Notes: generated by a model from the letters alone, not told the origin. A stretch of DNA of 53,289 bases from Pseudomonadales bacterium (GCA_022968985.1 JALJPK010000015.1:1-53289), one strand, 5' to 3'; counted from the first letter of the stretch, positions 10,167 through 20,813 are shown. Program-made: numbers and translations.

Positions 10167-10697
10167 ATGCGCTTTATTACTCTTTTTATACTTATCTCAA
10201 TATTCAGTTTAAACGTCAACGCCGACCCTTATATGCTGACAATTGAGAAAAAAATACTTCAAACTCAAATTGATAAATCGATGCCTATCGAAAAATCAAA
10301 CTTTATAGGTAAAGCGTTAATTGATAATCCTAAATTAGAATTAAACGGTCAATTAAACAAAATAGAGTTTTGGGTTAATTTTGATGCGCTTATTCTCAAA
10401 AAAATTAATGCAGTCGGTGTGAGTAAAATTTCTGCCAATTTATTTTATAACCATCAAGAAGGGGCATTTTATTTACACGACCCAATTGTTGAAGCACTTA
10501 ATATTAAAAAAGTAAAAGACAAACACATTCCCATTTATAAAAAACTATTACAGGTAATTTTAAAAAGCAGCTTTAAAAAACACCCTATTTACGTTTTTGA
10601 CGAACAAGACTTTCATCAAAAATTTGCCAAAGCAAGTTTAAAGTCCGTTGCAATTGTGGATGATGCATTGGTTGTGGTGATGGATTTAGGGCTGTAG
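10167..10697 (+). CDS. Exported DUF1439/YceB-like protein
   Basis: 176 residues with a signal peptide (MRFITLFILISIFSLNVNA, cleavage before DPYML). The mature part has the pattern of the DUF1439 (YceB) family: ILQTQIDKSMPIEKS, then amphipathic beta-strands and a C-terminal VVVMDLGL strand. E. coli YceB is a lipoprotein, whereas this one has no lipobox cysteine and would be periplasmic. Start at the ATG after an AAGG site. It is divergent from the ABC exporter across a 227-base gap that must hold both promoters. Confidence 0.7.
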   Translation: MRFITLFILISIFSLNVNADPYMLTIEKKILQTQIDKSMPIEKSNFIGKALIDNPKLELNGQLNKIEFWVNFDALILKKINAVGVSKISANLFYNHQEGAFYLHDPIVEALNIKKVKDKHIPIYKKLLQVILKSSFKKHPIYVFDEQDFHQKFAKASLKSVAIVDDALVVVMDLGL

Positions 10698-10746
10698 GTA
10701 TAGTTGTAGGATTGGTTATAAGTTTGGTTGTAGGTTTGACTTAATC

Positions 10747-10762
10747 GTCACAAGGATGTGAC
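10747..10762 (+). repeat. Small hairpin with CANGGATG loop
   Basis: gtcacaaggatgtgac, a perfect stem around an AAGGAT loop, about 50 bases after the YceB-like stop. Same loop type as the hairpins after serA and at 11076-11089, where the strand carries CATGGATG on minus. Confidence 0.6.
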
Positions 10763-10810
10763 TAATTAGAATTATGCAGGAGCAAATAATCGAACCAATC
10801 TTTTAGTTTT

Positions 10811-10828
10811 GTCGGATTAAAATCCGAC
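10811..10828 (-). repeat. REP-like palindrome with GTAG foot
   Basis: gtcggattaaaatccgac is an 8-bp perfect stem. On the minus strand it is preceded by TGTAG, giving the GTAG-plus-hairpin layout typical of bacterial REP elements. Confidence 0.55.
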
Positions 10829-10878
10829 CTACATTTTAAATTGAATCCCAACTCTAAAATTTGAAATACCCTCTGGTT

Positions 10879-11053
10879 TTATTGAGTTTCGAACATGATG
10901 ACATGGGAAACATGTTTAACAATATCACGTTGTAATTCATGTATTTGTCCTAGGGTTATCGATTGGGTGACACCCTTGACGTCTAAAGCTTGATCGATAC
11001 TTAAATCATATCTATGGGTTGTTTTTAAATAGTAAATTAGTTCATTCAAATTA
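10879..11053 (-). pseudogene. Duplicated 3' end of the M16 peptidase gene
   Basis: These 175 bases align without gaps to 11162-11336, the last 58 codons and stop of the M16 gene, with about one mismatch in ten. The translated copy is still open and ends HVIMFETQ-stop against HVILFETP-stop in the gene. It has no start codon, and the similarity stops sharply at 11053. It is a remnant of a tandem copy. The spacer 11054-11161 carries a CATGGATG hairpin at 11076-11089 (minus). Confidence 0.9.
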
Positions 11054-11161
11054 CTTTCGTCGAAATACTAATAAGCGACATCCATGTCGTGAATTAAAAC
11101 GCCCTTCATTTTTGAATTAAACCCCAAACTCCAAACTCCATTTTGATTTAAAGCCTTGTTT

Positions 11162-13921
11162 TTATGGGGTTTCGAACAAAATAACATGGGATGTCTGTTT
11201 AACAATATCACGTTGTAATTCATGTATTTGTCCTAGGGTTATCGATTGGGTGACACCTTTAGCGTCTAAGGCTTGATCGATACTCAAATCATATCTATGG
11301 GTTGTTTTTAAATAGTAAATTAGTTCATTCAAATTAAATTGTTCGATATCTAATTCATTATAATAATTCACTCGCACATCACTTTTAGCACGATTGAAGT
11401 CTTCCATCGACATCGGTGTATTTAAAAAGACATCGATTATTGGTCTAGTGACTTTATTTATTTCAGCTTCATCGGTAATTGAACTACTAAAAAATATACT
11501 TAATTCATTTAACAGGCTTTCGTCATTTATATACGCTGTATTAACACCAAATGCATAAGCCAATCCATTTTCTGAGCGTATTTCATCATACAAATTATTA
11601 TATAACGCATAAGCTAATATCCATCGTGCCTGTCTAAGTTCAAAGTTCACATCCAATTTATCTACGATATAATATGTAACATTAGATCCTATCAGCTCAT
11701 TGTTGTTTACAAGAACCGTTATATCTTCCGGTGTTTTTAAATTATTAATAAAATCCTGTTGATAAGCCAGCGATGTTGTATTGGTAATTAAAGGGGTTAT
11801 ATATTTATTGATACTTTTATGTACTTGTTCAACACTTAAATCACCTACAATTAAAAGGGTCGGTTGTAATGTTGTATTTAATCGACTTTGTTGAAAAGAC
11901 TGAAAATCTATTTGTTGTCCATTTTGTAACACATCAACATTTAAAATGGTCCTTGCGAAGGGTTCATTATACAGCGCTTTATTTTTTGCTAAATTAAAGA
12001 TCGTTGATGTTGACGCGATAGGATTGGATAATATATTTCGTTGTAATTTATTAATATTTAAATTAACTTGTTTTTGACTAGTGCGAGTACTTAATATCTC
12101 ATATAAAAGATTCATGTTTTTATCAAAATCATTTGATTGAGCGTGTATTCTTATTTGATCTCGATTTAAGTATCGATAAATATAGTTAGACTCAACTAAG
12201 TGGGCGGGTAAACCTAAGTAACTAGATTCGTCATATATAAACGACCATAACAGCGCGGTACTATTCATTTGTGCCGACGATATATCTAATGCATTTTTAT
12301 AAAAATAATTAATACTAAATTTGTTTTTACTATTTACATGTTGTTTTGATTGTGACAAAAACTGAACATTTATGCCGTTATCAAGTTTCCAACTAAATAC
12401 ATTTTTATCTAATATTTCTGAATACTCAATTGTATATTCAATTTCTTTTAAAACCTTAGGCACAAACATTTTAATTGATATAGGATTATTTTCTTTATCT
12501 TCTACAGCATCGTTATTTTTAACGTGCTTTTTAATATATTTTTTTAGATTGGTTCTATAATAATTATCACTTTTTTCGTCTTTTACTTTTTTTGATGTAT
12601 GTTCTTGTATGAATACAAATACATGTTCACTTAATAATTGATTACTTTTTGTTTGAATTAATTTTGTATCTATTAATTCTAAGAATCTTCCGATTGTGTT
12701 TTTTAAGCTTAAAATAGACTCAATTGGCTCTAATGAATCAAGTTGATTATAAAAAACAATTATAAACTGGTTACTATCATTTGAATTAAGTGGGTTATAT
12801 TGATTATCTATGAATTTACCCTTTGCTAACTGCATAATTTTAGCGCTTATTTGTTCAGACTTAATTTCGTTAAACACCCTATTAATTTTTGTTATTACCT
12901 CAGCAGACGAGCCATTCTTAACATACAGTTCGATATTTAATAGTGAAACATCCATTTGTTTAATAGAGAAATCAACACTAAAGTCAATCAAATCATCATT
13001 ATCAATTTTTAAATTTTCCAATTTAAATTGAATAACATAGGTTATAAATTGAATGGTTAATTGATCCAGTTGTTTATTACTTGAATTTGATTGATGAAAA
13101 ATATTATAAATTATTTTTTCAACACCTAGATTATTATGTTGAAGATACGCTTGGCTGTTTTTAAGGGTTACTTTTTCTTTTTGGGTAAACTTAACGCTGC
13201 TTTCCCATTTTTTTGAGTTTTTGACTTGTATGCTGTGTAACATTTCTTTTTTATCAATATTGCCTATTATTAATAAATGTGTATTTTCTGGGTGATACCA
13301 TGTTTTGTAAAACTTAAATAGATCCTCTATTTTAATTGATTCTATTTTTTTCTTATCGGCTTTATACCCCGTATAATGTGTATTTTTTTTGAAATATGTT
13401 TTGCTATAGGCCTCACCTATTGATTGATTTCGGTATTGCCATTCTTGTAATACTATATCAACATTCACTTGATGTTTATTTTCATTTAATTGCGTTAAAG
13501 TTTGCCAATTAGCAATAATATCTAAAATAAAATCAACTTTATCGGGCTTAACCTTAAATTCATAACTGGTATAATGTGCAGCAGTTGTGGCATTCGCGTA
13601 ACCGCCAAGTGATGACATATATTTTTCAAAATTATCAAAGCCTGCCACATCAAACAATGCATGTTCCAAAATATGCGCAACATCTGAATCGCGTTTTTGT
13701 TGATTAAACTGCCCAGCTAATACATTCCAATGAATATGCACTAACCCATCTTCGTTGGGTATATCTTTGAACAACACTTTCATACCATTTTCTAAGATGT
13801 GTTGATCGATAGTTACATCGTTAATAATTAATTTATTATCGGGTTTTGATGATTGTGTATCACACGAATTCAAAAGAACCAACCAGGTTATAGGTAATAA
13901 AACCCAATAAATAAACTTCAT
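11162..13921 (-). CDS. M16 family zinc metallopeptidase, lipoprotein
   Basis: 919 residues, the size of two-repeat pitrilysin/insulysin-like M16 enzymes. The signal ends in lipobox LLNSC, predicting an outer-membrane or periplasmic lipoprotein. The N-terminal domain has the inverted zinc motif HILEH (about residue 84), a GGYANATTAAHYTSYEF strand and the distal glutamate in VLQEWQYRN, so the catalytic set is present. The C-terminal half has the M16_C signatures (NGLAYAFGVNTAY). Likely role: degradation of peptides in the periplasm. The gene is preceded by two ATGA-linked micro-ORFs derived from its own start and the end of the DUF418 gene, and followed by a copy of its 3' end. Confidence 0.9.
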   Translation of the reverse strand: MKFIYWVLLPITWLVLLNSCDTQSSKPDNKLIINDVTIDQHILENGMKVLFKDIPNEDGLVHIHWNVLAGQFNQQKRDSDVAHILEHALFDVAGFDNFEKYMSSLGGYANATTAAHYTSYEFKVKPDKVDFILDIIANWQTLTQLNENKHQVNVDIVLQEWQYRNQSIGEAYSKTYFKKNTHYTGYKADKKKIESIKIEDLFKFYKTWYHPENTHLLIIGNIDKKEMLHSIQVKNSKKWESSVKFTQKEKVTLKNSQAYLQHNNLGVEKIIYNIFHQSNSSNKQLDQLTIQFITYVIQFKLENLKIDNDDLIDFSVDFSIKQMDVSLLNIELYVKNGSSAEVITKINRVFNEIKSEQISAKIMQLAKGKFIDNQYNPLNSNDSNQFIIVFYNQLDSLEPIESILSLKNTIGRFLELIDTKLIQTKSNQLLSEHVFVFIQEHTSKKVKDEKSDNYYRTNLKKYIKKHVKNNDAVEDKENNPISIKMFVPKVLKEIEYTIEYSEILDKNVFSWKLDNGINVQFLSQSKQHVNSKNKFSINYFYKNALDISSAQMNSTALLWSFIYDESSYLGLPAHLVESNYIYRYLNRDQIRIHAQSNDFDKNMNLLYEILSTRTSQKQVNLNINKLQRNILSNPIASTSTIFNLAKNKALYNEPFARTILNVDVLQNGQQIDFQSFQQSRLNTTLQPTLLIVGDLSVEQVHKSINKYITPLITNTTSLAYQQDFINNLKTPEDITVLVNNNELIGSNVTYYIVDKLDVNFELRQARWILAYALYNNLYDEIRSENGLAYAFGVNTAYINDESLLNELSIFFSSSITDEAEINKVTRPIIDVFLNTPMSMEDFNRAKSDVRVNYYNELDIEQFNLNELIYYLKTTHRYDLSIDQALDAKGVTQSITLGQIHELQRDIVKQTSHVILFETP

Positions 13922-13971
13922 ATTTTATCCTTTGTTGTTAATGTCACTAATTTACACCAATCAAACTTCAT
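13918..13971 (-). CDS. Chimeric micro-ORF 2 between DUF418 and M16 genes
   Basis: 17 residues, MKFDWCKLVTLTTKDKI. The start resembles M16 (MKFIYW) and the end resembles DUF418 (KLVTLTTDKV). Its ATG overlaps the stop of micro-ORF 1 and its stop overlaps the ATG of the M16 gene, both as ATGA. It exists because the junction was tandemly duplicated. Whether the peptide matters or only the coupling is unknown. Confidence 0.55.
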   Translation of the reverse strand: MKFDWCKLVTLTTKDKI

Positions 13972-14018
13972 ACTTTGTCCGTTGTTAATGTTACTAATTT
14001 AGACCAGACATACTTCAT
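13968..14018 (-). CDS. Chimeric micro-ORF 1 between DUF418 and M16 genes
   Basis: 16 residues, MKYVWSKLVTLTTDKV. The ATG overlaps the TGA of the DUF418 gene and the TGA overlaps the next ATG, both as ATGA. The last 10 residues (KLVTLTTDKV) are identical to the DUF418 C-terminus. The first residues follow the M16 start. Confidence 0.55.
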   Translation of the reverse strand: MKYVWSKLVTLTTDKV

Positions 14019-15280
14019 ACTTTGTCCGTTGTTAATGTTACTAACTTACGCCAAATGAATTCCATAGGACCTTGTTTAAAGTATTTAAAATAATATTGCG
14101 CAAAAACAATTTGCAGCCCAATAAATATCACTGCAATCATTAATACCTCTACTCTTGATAATGTGGAATATAACTGAATTACAAACACTCGAAACAATAA
14201 CAACATGATAATGGATTGACTGATATATAAAGTTAAAGCTAATTTACCTGCATTTTCTAACCACTTTGATATACGATTATTTTGAGATAATTTGATTAAA
14301 CAATGTGAATAAATAACAGCCATCAATATATTAGATATAAATCTAAACACAGAATAATACTCAACAACACTGCGCTCTGTATATTGATAAAGGTGTTGTA
14401 AATAGGCTGGAATACTAATTGATACAACCGCTAATATTGTAAACAAAATGAGTTGTTGATTATTTAACCCTTGTTTATAAAAATTAAGTCGATGTAATAA
14501 TCCACCTAATATCATACAAAAAATAATATTAAAATAGACAGTTGGTTCAAATAAAATACTTAGAAACTCAATAATTTGATGCTGTAGTTGCAATAAATAA
14601 GGCCCCGTCCAAATTCTCACGGCATCCTCTACCCCTGTTGCGCTTAATATTATATCTAACGATTCACCCAAACTAAGAAAGTATATTAACCCTATATAAT
14701 ACAATGAAATAAGCACACTAAATATTACACCTATTATGATCAGTCGTTTTATTAATTGTTTATTATTGAGTTCTCGAAACTTTGTTTGAATTAAAATAAA
14801 TGCGCAGATTGCGTATAACAATAAAATATCGCCACTCCACAAAAAAACACCGTGTAACAATCCAATCAACATCAACCAAGTTAAACGTCTTGACACTTTT
14901 TCCTTTGGTAGGCTGCTCAACTGAATTAATAATCCTGCGCCAAATAACATGGCCAACATCGACATAAATCGCCCATCAAAAAAGAAGAACACAAATTGAA
15001 ATACAAAAACATCCAAAGCCGAACCGTCTCCTTGATTCCAAAAAGGGCTAATGTAAGCGGAGAAAGGCCCTGCCATTGCTTGAATGTTTAATATTAGAAT
15101 ACCCAACATTGCGAAACCTCTGATTCGATCCAAACTGTTTAAACGTTTAATGGGTTCAATAATGTTTGTTTCTGTGTAAGTCGGACTAAGAATCGAGGGA
15201 CTAGTCACAGGGTTAGTCGCTGGGTTAGTCGCTGGGTTAGTCGCTGGGTTAGTCGATTCTAGTGGCACTGTATCTTGCAT
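14015..15280 (-). CDS. DUF418 (YeiB-like) membrane protein
   Basis: 421 residues with about ten hydrophobic helices. The N-terminal RIRGFAMLGILILNIQAM and FDGRFMSMLAMLFGAG motifs and the long C-terminal DUF418 block (ALTLYISQSI, QYYFKYFKQGPMEFIWR) identify the family. It is an inner-membrane protein of unproven function that has been linked to acyltransferase-like or transport roles. Residues about 10-25 are an unusual TNPATNPATNPATNPVT stretch coded by a 12-bp tandem repeat. Start ATG at 15280 with a GGAA site. Its stop is joined by ATGA to the micro-ORFs leading to the M16 gene, so an operon is likely. Confidence 0.85.
   Translation of the reverse strand: MQDTVPLESTNPATNPATNPATNPVTSPSILSPTYTETNIIEPIKRLNSLDRIRGFAMLGILILNIQAMAGPFSAYISPFWNQGDGSALDVFVFQFVFFFFDGRFMSMLAMLFGAGLLIQLSSLPKEKVSRRLTWLMLIGLLHGVFLWSGDILLLYAICAFILIQTKFRELNNKQLIKRLIIIGVIFSVLISLYYIGLIYFLSLGESLDIILSATGVEDAVRIWTGPYLLQLQHQIIEFLSILFEPTVYFNIIFCMILGGLLHRLNFYKQGLNNQQLILFTILAVVSISIPAYLQHLYQYTERSVVEYYSVFRFISNILMAVIYSHCLIKLSQNNRISKWLENAGKLALTLYISQSIIMLLLFRVFVIQLYSTLSRVEVLMIAVIFIGLQIVFAQYYFKYFKQGPMEFIWRKLVTLTTDKV
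15207..15254 (-). repeat. 12-bp in-frame tandem repeat in DUF418 N-terminus
   Basis: gctgggttagtc repeated three times plus one degenerate copy, coding TNPA/TNPV on the minus strand. Because the unit is a multiple of three, copy-number change would not break the frame. Confidence 0.9.
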
Positions 15281-16952
<1,672 letters not shown>

Positions 16953-16993
16953 TATCAATTAGATTGATACTTTTTAGTATTGTTTAAAAGATA

Positions 16994-17020
16994 AGCCACT
17001 CATTGAGTGGCTTTTTTTTG
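16994..17020 (+). terminator. Intrinsic terminator of eno
   Basis: Stem agccactca / tgagtggct followed by eight T. The adjoining 17021-17154 between convergent genes shows nothing else. Confidence 0.92.
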
Positions 17021-17154
17021 CAACAAATTTTAAGAATATAATTAATTAATGTTTAGCGAAAACCTTCAACTAATAACTAATAACTGAAGAGACTGTTAAA
17101 TTTTAAGCCAGTACTATCACAATCTTGTTTATTCCAAAATCACAGTCTTAAATA

Positions 17155-18021
17155 TTATTTTACTTTCACTTGCGCTTCTTGGCCTGCTGCATTAACTTTT
17201 AACCAGCCCCAAATTCGTCTAGTCACTAAATCGTATTCCCCATTTACCCCAAATGCACTGTCATGCATTTTTATTTGTGAATAATTAGGATGTTGTTTAC
17301 TGAGCATGAGCCCTTTTCGCCATTTGGCTTGATTTAATTCATATTCATTTTTAGGTAAATATAAATCTAAAATGGGGATGGTTAATGTACTTAAATATTC
17401 ACTGAATTTTTCAGTTTGATTAACAGCATTTTCATGCCCATTAATACTGATCATGGCGAAACCAAAATTATCAACATCTTGCATATACTCACTTAAATAT
17501 TTAGCCACCCAATAACTGCCTGTTCCAGTACCCACAATCACTAAATTAAATTGCCCTTTGTTTTGTAAATAAATAATGGATGCACCTATTCTGTCTTTAA
17601 TCATTTGCTCGTATTGGCGTTGATCATAAAGTTTACCACTTGGAATGGTAATGGAAAACGTCATCCAACCGACATCGGGTAGAAAATTACGCATCGGGTG
17701 TATCCATTTTGGCCAGTTAGCATTTTGCCCCACGTCATGCACAATTAATAACGCACCTTGTGGTACAACTGCACGCTGCGCCTGCATTAAAGCAATAAAC
17801 TGAGCATTTTGGCCTTCAGGTAAATCTTTAATGGATTGCGCCCCATCTAAATAATCAATAATTTCAATTTTATCTACGTACAAACCTGGTGGAAAACGTT
17901 TTAATAACGCATCAGATTGAGCAAAATCAGTCATTAACGTTGAGGACATCAACAAACAACTGAATACTAATAACCCTATTAAACTACATCCACGTGAAAT
18001 ATTAATAACACCCACCTTCAA
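17155..18021 (-). CDS. DUF3530 family protein, alpha/beta-hydrolase-like, exported
   Basis: 288 residues. A hydrophobic N-terminal segment (SLIGLLVFSCLLMSS) looks like a signal or anchor. The mature part follows DUF3530: GALLIVHDVGQNANWPKWIHPMRN, then VGWMTFSITIP and LVIVGTGTGSYWVAKYL, where a hydrolase GxSxG nucleophile elbow would be expected. Here the elbow reads GTGTGS, so no classic serine nucleophile is evident. Function unknown. The start at 18021 would be TTG and is uncertain; a nearby GTG is possible. Convergent with eno. Confidence 0.75.
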   Translation of the reverse strand: MKVGVINISRGCSLIGLLVFSCLLMSSTLMTDFAQSDALLKRFPPGLYVDKIEIIDYLDGAQSIKDLPEGQNAQFIALMQAQRAVVPQGALLIVHDVGQNANWPKWIHPMRNFLPDVGWMTFSITIPSGKLYDQRQYEQMIKDRIGASIIYLQNKGQFNLVIVGTGTGSYWVAKYLSEYMQDVDNFGFAMISINGHENAVNQTEKFSEYLSTLTIPILDLYLPKNEYELNQAKWRKGLMLSKQHPNYSQIKMHDSAFGVNGEYDLVTRRIWGWLKVNAAGQEAQVKVK

Positions 18022-18183
18022 ACTTAAACTTAAAATAATAAACGTTCTTAACCTAAAATAATAAACACCCTTAAAAACAGTATAGATGTGGTAAGTGCTT
18101 GTTAACTAGCGGGATTTGTAAAGATATGTTTTAATGCGCTCAATTATTTTCTCGCCAAATGGCATATTTATTAAGGTTTAACC

Positions 18184-19344
18184 ATGCAAATCAAATCATT
18201 TTTATTACCTATTATGATGGCAACTACTGTATCTATCGTTGCTTGTTCATCAAACGATGACAATTCGACTCAAACAAAAACGGATCAAACTGTAACAACA
18301 CAAACGGATCAAGCTGTTGAAACACAAATACAAACAATTGAAGTTAAAAAAGTTGAAGCGCCTTTACCCACTGTTTTTGACACAGCAGAATTACAGTTAA
18401 GTTATTATATTGGTTTTAACGTTTCTTCTAGTATTTTAGCGTCTGAATCTTTTAATTTAGATGTTGAACTGGCCACACAAGGTATTCGTGATGGCGCAAA
18501 TGGCCTTGAATCTTCAGTGTCACAAGAAGAATTAACGTCAGCAGATATAATTTTACGTGATCACTTTGAACAAAAAGCAGCAGCACAAAACACTAATACA
18601 TCAACTGATACTTCAACAGCAACTGCAACTGCAACTGCAACTGAAATTGAAATTGAAATTGAACCTACTGCTGAGTTTATCCAAGCAGAGTTAGATTTAA
18701 GTTATTACATTGGGTTTAATATTGCTTCTAGTGTGATTGCATCAGACTCTTTTGAATATAACTCAGCGGCATCAATTGCTGGTTTATTGGATGGAGCTAA
18801 TGGGATTGATTCTCAAGTAACTCCTGAGCAACTTGAAGCTGCTGACGCTGAGCTTCGTCAACGTTTTGAAGCTAAACAAGCCGCTTTAAACGAAGAGCAA
18901 ATGAAAGCTCAAGCGTTATCTCAAAAAATGCAAATGGAACAAGCAGAGTCAGCTAAAATTGATGGTGTTAGTTTCTTAAATGAAAACGCAACTAAAGAAG
19001 GTGTAATAACAACCGATTCTGGTTTACAGTTTTCTGTTATTTCTAAAGGCGACGGAACAGGTATCTCACCCACTCCAGCACAATCAGTTGAAGTGCATTA
19101 CCATGGTACTTTAATCGATGGCACTGTATTTGATTCATCTGTTGAACGTGGTGAGTCGCTTTCTTTCCCATTAAACGGTGTAATTTCTGGTTGGACTGAA
19201 GGTCTACAGTTAATGCAAACCGGTGATACATTCCGTTTCTTTATCCCTAGTGATTTAGCTTATGGTGTGCGTGCTACTGGTTCAATTCCAGCTAACTCTG
19301 TATTAATTTTTGATGTTGAATTAATTAGTATTAGCGCTGAATAA
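18184..19344 (+). CDS. FKBP-type peptidyl-prolyl isomerase lipoprotein with two N-terminal domains
   Basis: 386 residues, longer than FkpA/Mip (about 230-270). The signal ends in lipobox IVAC. Two copies of the FKBP_N dimerisation domain follow, each starting AEL.LSYYIGFN and ending in DGANG..S.V..E.L..AD..LR..FE.K (residues about 63-135 and 163-235). They are separated by a TATATATATEIEIEIEPT linker. The C-terminal FKBP domain (about 285-385) has VEVHYHGTLIDGTVFDSS and LAYGVRATGSIPANSVLIFDVEL. Expected role: proline isomerase and chaperone of exported proteins. Two tandem dimerisation domains are unusual. Monocistronic, with a strong terminator. Confidence 0.92.
   Translation: MQIKSFLLPIMMATTVSIVACSSNDDNSTQTKTDQTVTTQTDQAVETQIQTIEVKKVEAPLPTVFDTAELQLSYYIGFNVSSSILASESFNLDVELATQGIRDGANGLESSVSQEELTSADIILRDHFEQKAAAQNTNTSTDTSTATATATATEIEIEIEPTAEFIQAELDLSYYIGFNIASSVIASDSFEYNSAASIAGLLDGANGIDSQVTPEQLEAADAELRQRFEAKQAALNEEQMKAQALSQKMQMEQAESAKIDGVSFLNENATKEGVITTDSGLQFSVISKGDGTGISPTPAQSVEVHYHGTLIDGTVFDSSVERGESLSFPLNGVISGWTEGLQLMQTGDTFRFFIPSDLAYGVRATGSIPANSVLIFDVELISISAE
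18615..18663 (+). repeat. Hexanucleotide tandem repeats in the FKBP linker
   Basis: Units of caactg and then aaattg repeated in frame, coding alternating Ala-Thr and Glu-Ile. The copy number is likely variable and would change linker length without a frameshift. Confidence 0.85.
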
Positions 19345-19360
19345 TTTAATCTAATAATAA

Positions 19361-19385
19361 AAACCCGACTAGATCGGGTTTTTTT
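19361..19385 (+). terminator. Intrinsic terminator of the FKBP gene
   Basis: Stem aaacccga / tcgggttt followed by a T tract. Confidence 0.9.
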
Positions 19386-19412
19386 ATGCCTGACAATCAG
19401 TTTTATATGACT

Positions 19413-19463
19413 ATTTTAGTATTAAAGACATTTTAGTATTAAAGACATTTTAGTATTAAAGAA
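19413..19463 (+). repeat. 17-bp tandem repeat, three copies
   Basis: attttagtattaaagac three times head to tail, with degenerate half-copies continuing to about 19500, just upstream of the MerR-like gene. Non-coding. It could affect the promoter of that gene. Confidence 0.85.
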
Positions 19464-19532
19464 ACTCTAGTATTTAACAAGTTTTGGTATTTAGTATTTT
19501 TTATTAGTAGCAAAGTGACTTTAGGAGAAAAC

Positions 19533-19884
19533 ATGTACATTGGTGAAGTTAGTAAATTAATTGATGCTTCCGTAAAAACAATTCGTTTTTATGAAGAACA
19601 GGGATTGATCTCAAAACCAGCTCGTTAAAGGCACGTATCGTATTTACAATGACAACATCATTAATCAATTATTGTTTATTAAACAAGCTAAAGACTTAGG
19701 TATTTCGTTAAATGATATATCTAAAATTAATTTAAATGATACAACACAACTTGATTGGCAGGATGTATTTAACCAGCTTGAAACTATTTCAAAATCGAAA
19801 CTTGAAGAAATACAAAAACTGCAATCTCAAATTCAAAACATAAAAAATATGCAAGCGGGTATAAAACAATGTATAACAGATTAA
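19533..19884 (+). pseudogene. MerR family regulator, frameshifted
   Basis: ATG at 19533 after an AGGAG site opens MYIGEVSKLIDASVKTIRFY, the MerR winged-helix start, and stops at TAA 19626-19628 after KPAR. Removing one T near 19625 restores GTYRIYNDNIINQLLFIKQA and the helix and coiled-coil to the stop at 19884. The full protein would be about 117 residues. The effector cysteines expected in metal-sensing members are not visible apart from one near the C-terminus (KQCITD). It probably controlled the flavoprotein gene downstream. One base separates it from an intact gene, so sequencing error is possible. Confidence 0.85.
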
Positions 19885-19978
19885 CTCATTAAACCTTTCA
19901 AATTCCAAACTTGTAAACTTGACTCTCCCCTTAAGGGCAGACTTTATACTGCTTTTTTAACCATCTAAAAGGCGTATT

Positions 19979-20590
19979 ATGTTTTCTTTTAAATCAAATA
20001 AACAATCCGTTTCTAAAAACATACTCATTCTAAATGGCAACCCAAAACAAACAAGCTTTTGCAAACTAATAACTGAACACACTTACCTACAGCTAAACGA
20101 TTTTTCAATTCATAATGTTAAAACTCTACATTTATATGATATGAGTTTTAATCCAGATTTAACAGTTGGCTTTCAATCTAAACTTGAGTTAGAACCAGAC
20201 TTAATCGCGTTTCAGCAGTTATTAACTTGGTCGGATCACATAATAATAATTACACCAATATGGTGGGGAACCATTCCAGCTAAATTTAAAGGGTTAATTG
20301 ATAGAACGTTTTTACCGGGTTTTGCGTTTAAATATAATCAAGGCAAAACAGTTGTAGAAAAACTATTAACAGGGAAAACAGCAAGCTTATTATTAACCTT
20401 AGATACACCATCTTGGTATTTTAAACTCTTTCAAAAAGCACCAGGAATATCCCAACTAAAAATTACGATATTGGCATTTTGTGGCATTAAAACAAAACAA
20501 ATTAAGTTGTTTTCTGCTGTAATGAAATCTGATAATTCACAAAGAAACAAATGGCTAAAACAGGTTAACGTTATGCTAGATAAGTTATAA
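19979..20590 (+). CDS. Flavodoxin-fold NAD(P)H oxidoreductase
   Basis: 203 residues. Flavodoxin_2 fold: ILILNGNPKQTSFC for the FMN phosphate loop, IIIITPIWWGTIPAKFKGLIDRTFLPGFAF as in NAD(P)H:quinone reductases of the MdaB/KefF/YwrO group, and ILAFCGIK near the end. Likely a soluble quinone or electrophile reductase. A MerR-type regulator gene lies immediately upstream on the same strand, a common arrangement for redox-stress reductases. Substrate unproven. Confidence 0.85.
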   Translation: MFSFKSNKQSVSKNILILNGNPKQTSFCKLITEHTYLQLNDFSIHNVKTLHLYDMSFNPDLTVGFQSKLELEPDLIAFQQLLTWSDHIIIITPIWWGTIPAKFKGLIDRTFLPGFAFKYNQGKTVVEKLLTGKTASLLLTLDTPSWYFKLFQKAPGISQLKITILAFCGIKTKQIKLFSAVMKSDNSQRNKWLKQVNVMLDKL

Positions 20591-20813
20591 TACAAACTAT
20601 TTTAGCTGGCATAATATTTTTTACAATCTGAAAAATAAAACAATAATTGAATTGCAGGATTATCGATTCGTCGTATTCTGCATACTCACAAACACTGAAT
20701 ATAAAAAATAAGCAGAAATTTCGAAAAAGACAACTGCAAAATAAAACCTAATATTAGTTTTACATACATAACTGACATTTATAAAAAAAGTGTAAAAACT
20801 GGTTACTCTTCGT

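Larger units (their letters stand above)
13915..14060 (-). repeat. Three tandem copies of the DUF418/M16 gene junction
   Basis: A unit of 47-50 bases beginning acttca occurs at 13915, 13965 and 14012. Each contains the last codons of the DUF418 gene and the ATGA start region of the M16 gene. Units differ by a few substitutions and small indels. Confidence 0.9.
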
